Assembly (NCBI GenBank): GCA_963795485.1
Contig: CAWCIL010000006.1
Span: 496,001-560,000, forward strand
Length of the DNA: 64,000 nucleotides
DNA from: AP-15 sp963795485
Lineage (GTDB): Bacteria > Pseudomonadota > Alphaproteobacteria > ATCC43930 > CGMCC-115725
Direction: 5' to 3'
The translations under genes and the position numbers were made by a program. Below are positions 8,535-17,582 of this stretch, one piece after another. The stretch's first letter is position 1, and the number at the start of each line of letters is the position of its first letter. The notes under the pieces are model-generated. The model was not told the origin of the DNA and did not search any database. It saw only the letters and a program-made list of their open reading frames with translations.

Positions 8535-9310
8535 CCGGCACATGGTCGGAGGCTTTGTCCCAGCTGCGGCTGTCGCGGTGGATCTGCGTCTCGCGAGAGT
8601 GCAGCGGCGACCGTTCCCGAGACCCAGATGTGGTCGAGGCGGCGGCCGCGGTTGGAGGCGACCCAATCGCGGGCGCGATAGCTCCACCAGGTGTAGAGGC
8701 GCTGCGGCGCTGGGACAAAATGCCGCACCGCGTCGACAAAGCCGCCCGCCGCCTGGAAGCGGCCAAGGCGTTCGACTTCGATCGGGGTGTGGCTGACGAC
8801 GTTCAAGAGCTGCTTGTGCGACCACACATCGGCCTCGAGAGGCGCGATGTTGAGGTCGCCGACCGCAATCATCGGGCGACCGCCGCTGCGTTCGGCGGCA
8901 AACCATTGGGTCAGCTCGTCGAGAAACCGCAGCTTGTGGGCAAATTTCGGGTTGGCCTCAGGATCCGGCAGATCGCCGCCAGCTGGGACGTAGATGTTGT
9001 GCAGCTCGACCCCGCCGGGCAGCACGGCGATCGCGTGGCGACAATCGGTGCGGGCACACCAGTTTCGCGTTTCCGGCGATTCGAACGGAAGCCGCGACAG
9101 GATCGCCACCCCGTTATAGCCCTTCATCCCGTGGACCAGCCGGTGGCCGTAGCCGAGCTCGACGAACGCCTGGTGCGGGAACAGCTCGTCCGGTGTCTTG
9201 GTCTCCTGCAGGCACAGGACGTCTGGGGCCCACTCCGCGATCAGGCGACGCACGTTGTCGATGCGCAGACGCACCGAATTGATGTTCCAGGTGGCGAGCC
9301 GTAGGCTCAC
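8512..9310 (-). CDS. xthA: Exodeoxyribonuclease III, C-terminus frameshifted
   Basis: An EEP-fold AP endonuclease / 3'-5' exonuclease for base excision repair. Visible motifs are LATWNINSVR (start), LCLQETK (catalytic Glu), HNIYVPAGGD, VGDLNIAP (Asp/Asn) and RRLDHIWVS. The final motif, SWDKASDHVPVMLTLGG with the catalytic SDH, is in a different frame from the rest. The break lies around 8588-8598, equivalent to one extra base. GTG 9310 is chosen because the conserved first strand begins two codons later. Without the SDH histidine the enzyme would be inactive, so a sequencing error is likely unless another xthA exists. In alphaproteobacteria this gene commonly follows ftsK and lolA, as here. 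Confidence 0.9.
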
Positions 9311-9379
9311 GATCCGGTGCGTTGCCGAACCGCCGGGCGCTGTACCGGCGCGAAACGAAAGGCCCAGCCCGGACGCAGT

Positions 9380-9410
9380 GGCGCCCGGTCGGGGGGGAAG
9401 ACCGGGCGCC
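9380..9410. terminator. Perfect 11-bp stem hairpin between amidotransferase and xthA
   Basis: ggcgcccggtc at 9380-9390 pairs perfectly with gaccgggcgcc at 9400-9410, leaving a 9-nt loop of mostly G. There is no U-tract on either strand, so it is not a canonical intrinsic terminator. It may instead be an RNA-stability or attenuation hairpin in the minus-strand transcript ahead of xthA. Confidence 0.4.
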
Positions 9411-9599
9411 TGCATGTCAGAAGCGTTTGGGGGAAATCGGACCCGCAGGGGAAACGGGACCGCTTTTTGAGAGAGCTTATTGCCCTCTCCGCTTCTGGAA
9501 TAGAGAGGTGGGGCGCGGCCAAGGGAAAACCAACCCCGATTCGTGCATGCCGGAGACAAAAAAATCGCATGCGGGGCAACGGAACTATCGGCGGCTCGC

Positions 9600-10388
9600 T
9601 CACGCCGCGCGTGCCGCGGAGGACAGCCCCGTTCCGATTGCACCGCACGCCGCCGCAAAGGCGGCGAACAGGGCCGCCGAGAGCGGATTTTCCAAGGCCT
9701 TGTGCTCGGGGTGCCACTGCACGCCGACGACAAAGCGCGCCCCGGGCAGGCTGACCGCCTCGATCTGGCCGTCGGGCGCCACCGCCTCGACGCGAAGCTG
9801 TGCCGCCGGCCGGTCGATCCCCTGCGAATGCAGCGAGTTGACCATCACCTCGTTAGCCCCGGCGAGTGCCACGATCAGCCCGCCCGGGGTCAATGCCACG
9901 CTGTGCGCGGGCCCATACGGACCCTCCGGCGCTCCCTTCTTCGGGCGGTGGCTGATCCGGTCCGGCATGTCGTGGAGCCGCTGGTGGAGGGTCCCGCCGA
10001 GCGCCACGTTCAGCTCCTGAATGCCGCGGCAGATCGCCAGCACCGGCAGGTCGCGACGCACCGCTTCGCGGATCAGCGGCAGGGTGGTGGCGTCGCGGGC
10101 GAGATCGTTCAGGATCTCCGCATCGAGCGGCTCGCAGCCGTATTCGCTCGGATGCACGTTCGACGGGCTGCCGGTCAGCAGGAGCCCGTCGAGAACATCG
10201 AGCACGGCGGTCGCGTCGATCCGCGACCCGATCGCCGGGATCAGCACCGGCAGACACCCGGTCGCCTCGATAATGGCGCTCGGATACTTGTCGGCGACGG
10301 TGTGCAGCAGGCGTTCGTTGACGGTGCGCGTGCAGGCGGGAATGCCGATGATCGGCAACCGGCGGGCTGGGGTCGGGCGGGCTGGCAT
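9600..10388 (-). CDS. Class I glutamine amidotransferase-like, gamma-glutamyl-GABA hydrolase family (peptidase C26)
   Basis: A ~262-residue protein of the PuuD/C26 family. The nucleophile elbow is ICRGIQELNVALGG (catalytic Cys), and VQWHPEHKA carries the catalytic His-x-Glu. GLLLTGSPSNVHPSEYG is the family oxyanion-side motif. Members hydrolyse gamma-glutamyl amides such as gamma-glutamyl-GABA in polyamine catabolism, but many are uncharacterised. No puu-type partners are present nearby, so the substrate is uncertain. ATG 10388 is used; an in-frame TTG at 10403 would overlap the lolA stop and is also possible. Same strand as ftsK-lolA, with no gap, so probably part of that transcript. Confidence 0.85.
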   Translation of the reverse strand: MPARPTPARRLPIIGIPACTRTVNERLLHTVADKYPSAIIEATGCLPVLIPAIGSRIDATAVLDVLDGLLLTGSPSNVHPSEYGCEPLDAEILNDLARDATTLPLIREAVRRDLPVLAICRGIQELNVALGGTLHQRLHDMPDRISHRPKKGAPEGPYGPAHSVALTPGGLIVALAGANEVMVNSLHSQGIDRPAAQLRVEAVAPDGQIEAVSLPGARFVVGVQWHPEHKALENPLSAALFAAFAAACGAIGTGLSSAARAA

Positions 10389-10399
10389 CGGGCTGGGGC

Positions 10400-11140
10400 T
10401 CAATTATCGTTGTATCGAGCGGATCGGTGGTACGGGTCTTGATATACAAACAGGTTGGGGTCGAGCGCCATACCGAATTGCTCCTGCGACAGCGATACGG
10501 TCGTCATGTGGCGCTGCTGATCGACCACCGTCCATTGGAGCAAGGCCAGCGGTTGGCTGGAGAAGGTCATCGTCAGGCTGCCGTTGTCGGGCGCCTTGGG
10601 ATCGACGACCGTGACCTGTAGCGAGTGGTCGCCGCGCTCGAACCGGGTGACGGTCAAATCGTCGAAGCTGATCGGAACCCGCAACAGGAACCAGGCCGGG
10701 GTGAATTTCAACCCGACCTTCGACATCTCGGCGAGCTGGGTATCGACGTAATAAACGTAGAACTGGTCGGCGAGCAGCAGAATCGGGGTGGGCGGGTCGT
10801 ATTGAAAGCGCATCCGGCCGGGCCGCTCCATCCACAGCCAGCCCTCGGCAGTGCCGCCATTGGCCGTTTATTGGTGGAAGCGGGCGGTCATTGTGCCGAT
10901 GCTGTTCAGATAGGCGGCGATGCGCTGCAGATCGGCCTGGTCCGACGCGGTCAGCGGCGCCGGCTGCGGCGGCATGTCGGCTCGCGACATGTCTGGCGCC
11001 AAGAGCAGCGCGACGGCCAGCCCAACCGCCGCCAGCGTCCGCCGGCCGAGCCCTCGGCCGATGCGAAAGCCCCCCGTCTGTACGCGGTGTTCCGCGATCC
11101 CGACCATGCCGCGCTTTCCCGTCCGCAATCCGCCCCGCAT
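10400..11140 (-). CDS. lolA: LolA-like outer-membrane lipoprotein carrier, in-frame stop codon
   Basis: LolA is the periplasmic chaperone that ferries lipoproteins from LolCDE to the outer membrane. The N-terminal part has a signal peptide (RRTLAAVGLAVALLLAP) and the start of the mature fold (IAAYLNSIGTMTARFHQ). A TAA at 10868-10870 then interrupts the same frame, which continues as GWLWMERPGRMRFQYDPP and runs to the normal end. ERPGRMRFQYDPP is the diagnostic LolA segment. Reading through the stop gives a full-length family member. Upstream ATGs at 11140 or 11107 are both possible starts. The gene lies 49 bp downstream of ftsK, the usual alphaproteobacterial order. Because LolA is normally essential, the stop may be a base-call error. 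Confidence 0.85.
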
Positions 11141-11189
11141 GGCGGTTGTCGGGGGACATGAGGTCGCTGCGCGCCGCGTTCAATTGCGC

Positions 11190-13616
11190 TCAATCGCCGC
11201 CGCGCGCCAGGACCTCGCGCTTGCCGACATGGTTGGCGGCGCTGACGACCCCCTCGGCCTCCATCCGCTCGATGATCCGCGCGGCCCGGTTGTAGCCGAT
11301 CTGCAGGTGGCGCTGGACAAAGCTGGTCGAGGCCTTGCCCTCGCGACAAACGACGGCGACCGCCTGACGGTAGAGCGTGTCGCCCGATTCGTCGCTGTCC
11401 TCGCTGCCAAGCGGGTCGAATGGCGCCTCGTCGTCCTCGGTGATCTCGTCGATGTAGTCGGGCTCGCCGCGGGCCTTCAGAAACGTGACGACGCGCTCGA
11501 CCTCGGCGTCCGAGACGAAGGGCCCGTGCACCCGGGTGACTCGGCCGCCGCCGGCCATGTAGAGCATGTCGCCGCGGCCCAAGAGCTGCTCGGCGCCGCC
11601 CTCGCCGAGGATCGTGCGGCTGTCGATCTTGGACGTTACCTGAAAGCTGATGCGGGTCGGGAAGTTCGCCTTGATCGTGCCGGTGATCACGTCGACCGAC
11701 GGGCGCTGGGTGGCCATGATGATGTGGATGCCGGCGGCGCGGGCCATTTGCGCCAGGCGCTGGATCGCCGCCTCGATGTCCTTCCCGGCGACCAGCATCA
11801 GATCGGCCATCTCGTCGACGACGACGATGATCAGCGGCAATTCGCTGGTGTCGAAGGGCTGCGCCTCGAAGATCGGCTCGCCAGTTTCGTCGTCGAAGCC
11901 GGTCTGCACCTTGCGCACCAGGCTTTCGCCTTTGGCCGCGGCTTCGGCGAGCCGGGCGTTGAACCCCTCGATGTTGCGCACGCCGAGCTTCGACATCTTG
12001 CGATAGCGGTTCTCCATCTCGCGCACCGTCCATTTCAGCGCGAGCACCGCCTTCCTCGGATCGGTGACGACCGGGGCGAGCAGGTGCGGGATGCCGTCAT
12101 AGACCGACAATTCGAGCATCTTCGGGTCGACCATGATGAATTTGCAGCGGTCGGGCGGCATCCGATACAGGATCGACAGGATCATCGTGTTGATGCCGAC
12201 CGACTTGCCCGACCCGGTGGTGCCGGCGATCAACAGATGCGGCATTTTGGCGAGGTCGGCCAGCACCGGCTCGCCGGAGATGTCCTTGCCGAGGCTCAGT
12301 GCCAGACGGCCGGGGTGCTTTTCATAGATCGGCGAATTGAGCAGCTCGCGCAGGTAGACGGTCTCGGCCCTGCGGTTCGGCAATTCGATGCCGATCACGG
12401 TGCGCCCCGGCACCACCGCGACGCGCACCGAAATCGCACTCATCGAGCGGGCGATGTCGTCGGCGAGGCCGATGATCCGCGACGCCTTGATCCCCGGCGC
12501 CGGCTCGAATTCGTAGAGCGTCACCACCGGGCCGGGACGGACCTGGACGATCTGGCCGCGCACGCCATAATCGTCGAGCACGGTTTCGAGCATCCGGGCG
12601 TTTTTTTCGAGCGCCTCCTCGTCGACCGTGGCGGCTTTGGCGGCGTGCGGCTTCTCCAACAGCTCGAGCGAAGGCAGCACCGGCTCTTCGTCGGGGACAA
12701 GATCGAGGCGGGGCTGACGCTCCTGCTCGCCGCGCCTGCCGGGCGCTGTCGCCCTGGGCGGCGGCGCCACCAGCCGAACCAGGCGGCCCTGGTCGCGCCC
12801 GGCGTTCGCGGCTTCGATCGGCGCCGCCCGGTCGAGCCGCGGCTCGCGCCGCTCGGGCATCGGCGTCACCACCGAGCGAAGCTGCGGTTCGGACGCCGCC
12901 GCAGGGGCGGCTCGGCCAGACTGCGCCTGCCACCAGCGCCGCACCAGCCTGCCGCCGAATCCCGCCGCCGCAACGGTCCCGCGCCCGGAAAAGAGGGCGA
13001 GGCGGCCGGCTCCGCTGCCCGCGCCGCTGCCCAGATCGCGCCAATCGCGCCACGAAAGTCCGAGAATCATCAGCAGCAAGAGGCCGAGCCCGGCGGCCGC
13101 CGCCATCGAGATCGGCAGCGCCAGCGGGCAGAGCCCGAGCCAGGCCAACAACCGCTGCAGCGCCCAGCCGACCGCACCCCCGCAATCGGCTGCGCCGGAG
13201 GACGCGCCCTGGTCGAGCACCGACAACGCCAGCGCCGCCAGCAGCAAAGCGATCGGAAGCAATGCGAGCTTGACCCACAACCGCTTCAACGGGCGGTTCA
13301 GCAGCAGCCGCAGCGACCAGCCGAACAGCACGAGCGGGATCACGAAGGCCGCCAGTCCCAGGACCTGGCGCAGCAGATCGGCGAGCATCGCCCCGTCATG
13401 GCCGAGGAAATTGTGCGCCGCCCTATCGACCGCAGTGTCGAGCGACGGGTCTTGCCGGTCATAGGAGATGAGCGCCGCCGCCACCGACAGCGCCGACAGC
13501 AGCAGGCCAAAGCCGAGGGTCTCGAACAGGCGGCGCTTCAACGCCGCCAGAGCCTCGGCCCAGCCGTGCCCGCGGCGCCTGTCTGCGCCCGCAGAAAAAC
13601 CAATCGATCTGGCCAT
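11190..13616 (-). CDS. ftsK: DNA translocase FtsK
   Basis: An 808-residue FtsK/SpoIIIE-type translocase that couples chromosome dimer resolution and segregation to septation. The N-terminus has four or so membrane segments (about residues 30-185), then a Pro/Arg-rich linker. The RecA-like motor follows, with VRPGPVVTLYEFEPAPGIK (alpha domain), Walker A AGTTGSGKSVG and Walker B LIIVVVDEMADLM. The end shows the winged-helix gamma domain (SFVQRHLQIGYNRAARIIER) that reads KOPS sites. ATG 13616 places MARSIGFSAG just before the membrane domain; the open frame continues upstream without conserved content. lolA follows on the same strand. Divergent from the UbiH-like gene. Confidence 0.95.
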   Translation of the reverse strand: MARSIGFSAGADRRRGHGWAEALAALKRRLFETLGFGLLLSALSVAAALISYDRQDPSLDTAVDRAAHNFLGHDGAMLADLLRQVLGLAAFVIPLVLFGWSLRLLLNRPLKRLWVKLALLPIALLLAALALSVLDQGASSGAADCGGAVGWALQRLLAWLGLCPLALPISMAAAAGLGLLLLMILGLSWRDWRDLGSGAGSGAGRLALFSGRGTVAAAGFGGRLVRRWWQAQSGRAAPAAASEPQLRSVVTPMPERREPRLDRAAPIEAANAGRDQGRLVRLVAPPPRATAPGRRGEQERQPRLDLVPDEEPVLPSLELLEKPHAAKAATVDEEALEKNARMLETVLDDYGVRGQIVQVRPGPVVTLYEFEPAPGIKASRIIGLADDIARSMSAISVRVAVVPGRTVIGIELPNRRAETVYLRELLNSPIYEKHPGRLALSLGKDISGEPVLADLAKMPHLLIAGTTGSGKSVGINTMILSILYRMPPDRCKFIMVDPKMLELSVYDGIPHLLAPVVTDPRKAVLALKWTVREMENRYRKMSKLGVRNIEGFNARLAEAAAKGESLVRKVQTGFDDETGEPIFEAQPFDTSELPLIIVVVDEMADLMLVAGKDIEAAIQRLAQMARAAGIHIIMATQRPSVDVITGTIKANFPTRISFQVTSKIDSRTILGEGGAEQLLGRGDMLYMAGGGRVTRVHGPFVSDAEVERVVTFLKARGEPDYIDEITEDDEAPFDPLGSEDSDESGDTLYRQAVAVVCREGKASTSFVQRHLQIGYNRAARIIERMEAEGVVSAANHVGKREVLARGGD

Positions 13617-13782
13617 GCTTCCCCCGATGCCGGCCTTCGCCAAATCCGCCCTCACCCCTAGCCCATCCGTCCCATCCGGGTAAAGCAACGGGTTGAGCGG
13701 CACGCCGGTCCTTGACGCAATACGGCAGCGCAACACTAAGCCATCGCCGCACGTCGCGAAAGCCCGCATCGGTTTACCGCTC

Positions 13783-13852
13783 GCTACAGGCTGCTGCTCG
13801 CGACAGGCTGCTGCTCGCGACAGGCTGCTGCTCGCGACAGGCTGCTGGACAG
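13783..13852. repeat. 17-nt tandem repeat upstream of the UbiH-like gene
   Basis: Three full copies and flanking partial copies of gctgctgctcgcgacag lie head to tail between ftsK and the divergent hydroxylase gene. The array ends ~28 bp before ATG 13881, so it sits where the hydroxylase promoter or leader would be. The unit is not a multiple of three and does not code. Confidence 0.92.
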
Positions 13853-13880
13853 CCCCCCGGCCTCGCCGCATGCTTTGGCG

Positions 13881-15146
13881 ATGAGCGATGATGCCGAGCT
13901 GCTGATCGCCGGCGGCGGCCTCAACGGGCTGTTGCTCGGCATCGCCTGCGCCGGCGCCGGGCTCGCCACCGCACTGGTCGATCGCGAAGACCTGGCGGCG
14001 ATGCTCGACCGGGGCTTCGATGGACGCAGCTCGGCGATCGCCTACGGTTCGCAACGGGTTCTGGAGGCACTCGGGCTGTGGCCGCGGATCGCCGCCGACG
14101 CCGAGCCGATCTGGGAAATCCGCGTCGCCGACGACAATGCGCCGCTGTTTGTGCATTATGACTATCGCGAATTGGGGCCGTCCTCGCACCCGATAGGCGC
14201 ACCGCTCGGCTGGATCGTCGAGAACCGGGTCCTGCGCGGCGCGCTCATCGAGCATGCACGGTCGCTCCCGGGCCTCGCCCTTCTCACCCCGCTCGCGGTC
14301 GAGGCCGTTTCGACCTCGGCCGTGGGCGCCGAGGCGGCCTTGTCCGACGGGCGCCGGCTGACCGCCCGCCTCGTCGCCGCTGCGGACGGTGCCGGATCGC
14401 CGTTGCGCCGAGCCGCCGGCATCCGGACCGTCGAATGGCGCTATCCGCAGACCGCGATCGTCACCACAGTGCGGCACCAGCGCCCGCATCTCGGCATCGC
14501 GGTCGAGCATTTTCTGCCGGCCGGGCCGTTCGCGATCCTGCCGATGACCGATGATCCTGCGCCGGCGCACGCCGCGCTTGCGTCGAGAGGGCGCTCGTCG
14601 ATCGTGTGGACTGAGCGCGAGGCCCTGGCGCCGCGCCTGATGGCGCTTTCCGAGGTCGAGTTCGCCGCCGAACTGGCAGCGCGCTTCGGCGATTTTCTCG
14701 GCGTCGTCGAGCCGGTCGGGCCGCGCTGGTCGTATCCCGTCGGGCTAATGCTGGCCGAGCGCTATGTCGACCGCCGGCTGGCGCTCGTCGGCGAGGCGGC
14801 GCACCTGATCCATCCGATCGCCGGCCAAGGGCTCAACCTCGGCATCCGCGATGTCGCCGCCCTCGCCGAGATCGTCATCGACCAGCGCCGGCTCGGGCTC
14901 GACATCGGCGACGACGCGCCGCTGCGCCAATACCAGCAGTGGCGCCGCCTCGACATCTTTCTGCTCGCCGCCGTGACCGACGGCCTCAATCGCCTATTCT
15001 CGAATTCGATCCCGCCGCTGCGCCTCGCCCGCGACCTCGGTCTGGCCGCGGTCAACCGCCTGCCGCCCATCAAACGCTTCCTAATGCGCGACGCGATGGG
15101 CGTCACCGGCGATCTCCCCCGCCTGCTGCATGGCCAGCCGCTGTGA
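13881..15146 (+). CDS. UbiH/UbiF/Coq6-family FAD-dependent hydroxylase
   Basis: A 421-residue class A flavoprotein monooxygenase of the ubiquinone-biosynthesis group. The FAD-binding GxGxxG region reads LLIAGGGLNGLLLGIACAGA. The second FAD motif is RRLALVGEAAHLIHPIAGQG, then GLNLGIRDVAALAE, which is the UbiH/UbiF/UbiL fingerprint. It would hydroxylate the ring of a demethoxy-ubiquinone precursor using NAD(P)H and O2. Alphaproteobacterial members (UbiL/UbiM/UbiH) differ in the ring position attacked, so I do not assign one. ATG 13881 is preferred over the TTG six bases upstream. Divergent from ftsK across the 17-nt repeat array. Confidence 0.9.
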   Translation: MSDDAELLIAGGGLNGLLLGIACAGAGLATALVDREDLAAMLDRGFDGRSSAIAYGSQRVLEALGLWPRIAADAEPIWEIRVADDNAPLFVHYDYRELGPSSHPIGAPLGWIVENRVLRGALIEHARSLPGLALLTPLAVEAVSTSAVGAEAALSDGRRLTARLVAAADGAGSPLRRAAGIRTVEWRYPQTAIVTTVRHQRPHLGIAVEHFLPAGPFAILPMTDDPAPAHAALASRGRSSIVWTEREALAPRLMALSEVEFAAELAARFGDFLGVVEPVGPRWSYPVGLMLAERYVDRRLALVGEAAHLIHPIAGQGLNLGIRDVAALAEIVIDQRRLGLDIGDDAPLRQYQQWRRLDIFLLAAVTDGLNRLFSNSIPPLRLARDLGLAAVNRLPPIKRFLMRDAMGVTGDLPRLLHGQPL

Positions 15147-15458
15147 AAAGCATTTTCCACAAAGGGACGCCGAAAAGCCGTCGAGGCCGCCGAAGTGGCG
15201 CTCAGCGTGGGTGTCGGACCGAGTATTGTCAAAGACGGGGTAGTGCGCGCTCCGATCTATCAAGACTAGGGAGATTGCAGGCGGGACGAAGGAGTACTTG
15301 CGCTCCTTCGCGGTCCGATGAGCCGGTCAGCCTGACCGCATCCGGGCCCATTGAGAAATTGTCAAGAGCGGCGCTTCGGCCAGTCTCTTACCTTTGGCGG
15401 CGGGTCCCAAACGCCACTGCGACGCCTTGCCGGGGAGGTGAGACTTTCGGGGGAACGC
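15147..15458. other. Intergenic, no gene seen
   Basis: About 310 bp between the hydroxylase and tRNA-Thr. No open frame here has a ribosome binding site or recognisable product. A short inverted pair, gaaggagtacttgcgctccttc around 15290-15311, could form a hairpin (gaaggag/ctccttc). Confidence 0.5.
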
Positions 15459-15533
15459 TGGTGCTGCCGGTAAGGATTGAACTTACGACCTCCCCCTTAC
15501 CAAGGGGGTGCTCTACCACTGAGCTACGGCAGC
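15459..15533 (-). tRNA. tRNA-Thr (anticodon GGT)
   Basis: Read on the minus strand, the sequence folds as a complete cloverleaf. The acceptor stem GCTGCCG pairs with CGGCAGC. The D-arm is GCTC..GAGC. The anticodon stem CCCCC/GGGGG encloses loop TTGGTAA, with anticodon GGT at 15499-15501. The T-arm carries TTCAATC. Discriminator A is followed by an encoded CCA (15459-15461). Reads ACC codons. Confidence 0.96.
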
Positions 15534-15721
15534 GCACCGCGCGAAACCCGTTCCGCGCGAGCGCCGAGAGATACACCCGGAGGCGGAGGTTGGCAAGGCG
15601 AGGGGTTGGCGAGGCAGGCCGGTCGCAGGCGCGGTTGGCGGAACCGCCCCCAGCGCGGGCGCGTTGACTCATTGTTCGGGGATAGCTGCACTGCGCCTCC
15701 TGCCGAAAGGGACAGAATGCG

Positions 15722-15949
15722 ATGAATGGCCTCTTATCGGCCGCCGATCCCGTCAGCAAGGCGACGACGGGAGCGGTGCTGAGGGCGTTCGAGGCGGCGC
15801 GGGCCGAGGGAAGGCCGTCGGTCGAGTGCTATCGCGCCGGGGTTGCGGCGTGGCGCCTCGCCCATCCCGAGCAAGCCCCCGAATACGCGGCCAAACGCGC
15901 GGTCGCGGTGATCCTCTCGGCGTATGTAAATTTGCACCCGGAGATGTGA
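15722..15949 (+). CDS. Small conserved-looking hypothetical protein
   Basis: A 75-residue protein with natural composition: an amphipathic helical body (TGAVLRAFEAARAEGRPSVE), then AWRLAHPEQAPEYAAKRAV and a short C-terminus. I recognise no domain. It begins at ATG 15722 just downstream of a plausible purine-rich stretch (gaaagggacag). It lies ahead of another small gene and murA on the same strand. Likely cytoplasmic. Function unknown. Confidence 0.55.
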   Translation: MNGLLSAADPVSKATTGAVLRAFEAARAEGRPSVECYRAGVAAWRLAHPEQAPEYAAKRAVAVILSAYVNLHPEM

Positions 15950-16007
15950 CGCGCCGAGATGTGACGCGCCGGTTGACATCGGTGCGGTTCTCCCGTTGCT
16001 TTGGTGA

Positions 16008-16238
16008 ATGAGCACGGTGCCCGATCTCTCCGCCAAAAAACGGGCGGAGCTTATCGCGCGGAACGAGCGCTTGGTTCGCGCGTTGCGCGACAATCTGCGC
16101 CGGCGCAAGGATCAAGCGCGTGCGCGGAACGAGCACGCCACCGCAGCGCCCGAGGCCGTCCCGACGGCCGCCTCCGGCTTGAGCCGCACACCCTTCTCCA
16201 GTAAAAGCAGTCGGCACGGCGGGACGACCGCCGATTGA
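16008..16238 (+). CDS. Small basic hypothetical protein
   Basis: A 76-residue protein. Residues 8-45 form a strongly charged helix (KKRAELIARNERLVRALRDN followed by RRRKDQARARNEH), and the C-terminal 30 residues are disordered Ala/Pro/Ser-rich. No known domain is visible. Helical basic proteins of this sort upstream of murA are seen in related bacteria, but I cannot assign a role. ATG 16008 lacks a strong ribosome binding site. It could bind nucleic acid, but that is speculation based on charge alone. Confidence 0.5.
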   Translation: MSTVPDLSAKKRAELIARNERLVRALRDNLRRRKDQARARNEHATAAPEAVPTAASGLSRTPFSSKSSRHGGTTAD

Positions 16239-16298
16239 GTCCCCCCGCTGCCTCCGTCAGGCCCGCCTGGCCGGTCGGCGGCACGAAGAGCCGAGGCG

Positions 16299-17582
16299 AT
16301 GGACAGGATCCGGATCAGAGGCGGCGTGCCGCTCGACGGAGTGATAGCGATCGGCGGCGCCAAGAACGCGGCCTTGCCGCTGATGGCGGCGAGCCTCCTG
16401 ACCGCGGAGACGCTGACCCTCGAAAACGTTCCCGACCTCGCCGATATCGCGACGATGGCGAATTTGCTGGTCCAGCACGGCGCCGCCGTTGCCATGGCCG
16501 AGCCGGGGGGCCCGGTCGGGCGCAGGCTGGACTTGGCGGCGGCGCATATCACTTCGACGACCGCACCCTACGACCTGGTGCGCAGGATGCGGGCGTCGTT
16601 TCTGGTGCTCGGGCCGCTTTTGGCGCGCTGCGGCCGGGCGCGCGTGTCGTTGCCCGGCGGCTGCGCCATCGGCACCCGGCCGATCGACCTGCACGTCAAG
16701 GGGCTGCGGCAGCTCGGCGCCCAGATCGAATTGCGCGAGGGCTATGTCGACGCGCGCGCGCCCAAAGGGCTGCACGGTGCGGAAATCGCCTTTCCCTCGG
16801 TGTCGGTCGGGGCCACCGAGAATCTGCTGATGGCAGCGGCGTTGGCACAGGGCGAAACGGTGCTGGCAAATGCTGCGCGCGAACCGGAAATCGGCGATCT
16901 CGCCGCCTGCCTCCAAGCGATGGGAGCTCATATCGAGGGGATCGGCAGCGATTGTCTGCGGATCGTCGGGGTCGGCCGGCTGCATGGTGCGACGCATCGC
17001 ATCCTGCCCGACCGGATCGAAACCGGGACCTATATGATGGCGGCGGCGGCGACCGCGGGAGAAGTGCGTCTGACCGGCACTCGGCTCGACCTCGTCGGCG
17101 TGGTCGCCGACATTCTCGAAGGTGCCGGTGTCGCCGTGTCGCCGACGACGGACGGGCTTACCGTGCGACGGCGTGACGGTATCCTCGCCGGGGTCGACAT
17201 CGAGACCGCGCCCTTTCCCGGGTTCCCGACCGACCTGCAGGCGCAGTTCATGGCCTTGATGGCGATCGCCGAAGGCGGCTCGACCATCGCCGAGACGATT
17301 TTCGAGAACCGCTTTATGCATGCCCCCGAACTGGCGCGGATGGGTGCCGATATCGCGGTGCAGGGCGCCATAGCTCAGGTGCGCGGCGTGAAGCGGCTGA
17401 TGGGAGCGCCGGTGATGGCGACCGATCTGCGCGCTTCGGTCTCGCTGGTCGTGGCCGGCCTGGCGGCCGAGGGCGAGACGGTGATCAGCCGCGTCTACCA
17501 CCTCGATCGCGGCTATGAGCGGCTCGAAGAAAAGCTGGCGGCCTGCGGGGCACGGATCGAGAGGCTTAGCGATGGCGCTTGA
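16299..17582 (+). CDS. murA: UDP-N-acetylglucosamine 1-carboxyvinyltransferase
   Basis: MurA performs the first committed step of peptidoglycan synthesis, transferring enolpyruvate from PEP to UDP-GlcNAc in the cytoplasm. The 427-residue length is typical. The start motif IRGGVPLDGVIAIGGAKNAA holds the catalytic Lys-Asn pair. PGGCAIGTRPIDLH carries the active-site Cys that fosfomycin alkylates, so this enzyme should be of the Cys (sensitive) type. DRIETGTYMMAAA and FPTDLQAQFMALM are also family signatures. The 3' end overlaps the next gene by 11 bp, which fits the conserved murA-DUF2948-his order of alphaproteobacteria. Confidence 0.97.
   Translation: MDRIRIRGGVPLDGVIAIGGAKNAALPLMAASLLTAETLTLENVPDLADIATMANLLVQHGAAVAMAEPGGPVGRRLDLAAAHITSTTAPYDLVRRMRASFLVLGPLLARCGRARVSLPGGCAIGTRPIDLHVKGLRQLGAQIELREGYVDARAPKGLHGAEIAFPSVSVGATENLLMAAALAQGETVLANAAREPEIGDLAACLQAMGAHIEGIGSDCLRIVGVGRLHGATHRILPDRIETGTYMMAAAATAGEVRLTGTRLDLVGVVADILEGAGVAVSPTTDGLTVRRRDGILAGVDIETAPFPGFPTDLQAQFMALMAIAEGGSTIAETIFENRFMHAPELARMGADIAVQGAIAQVRGVKRLMGAPVMATDLRASVSLVVAGLAAEGETVISRVYHLDRGYERLEEKLAACGARIERLSDGA

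Noticed and set aside
10920..13661. 913-codon plus-strand open frame opposite ftsK
   Set aside because: It is the antisense of FtsK with repetitive basic composition. The FtsK reading has complete Walker motifs and domain order.
13783..13852. CRISPR array
   Set aside because: The units are directly adjacent with no spacers, so it is a plain tandem repeat.
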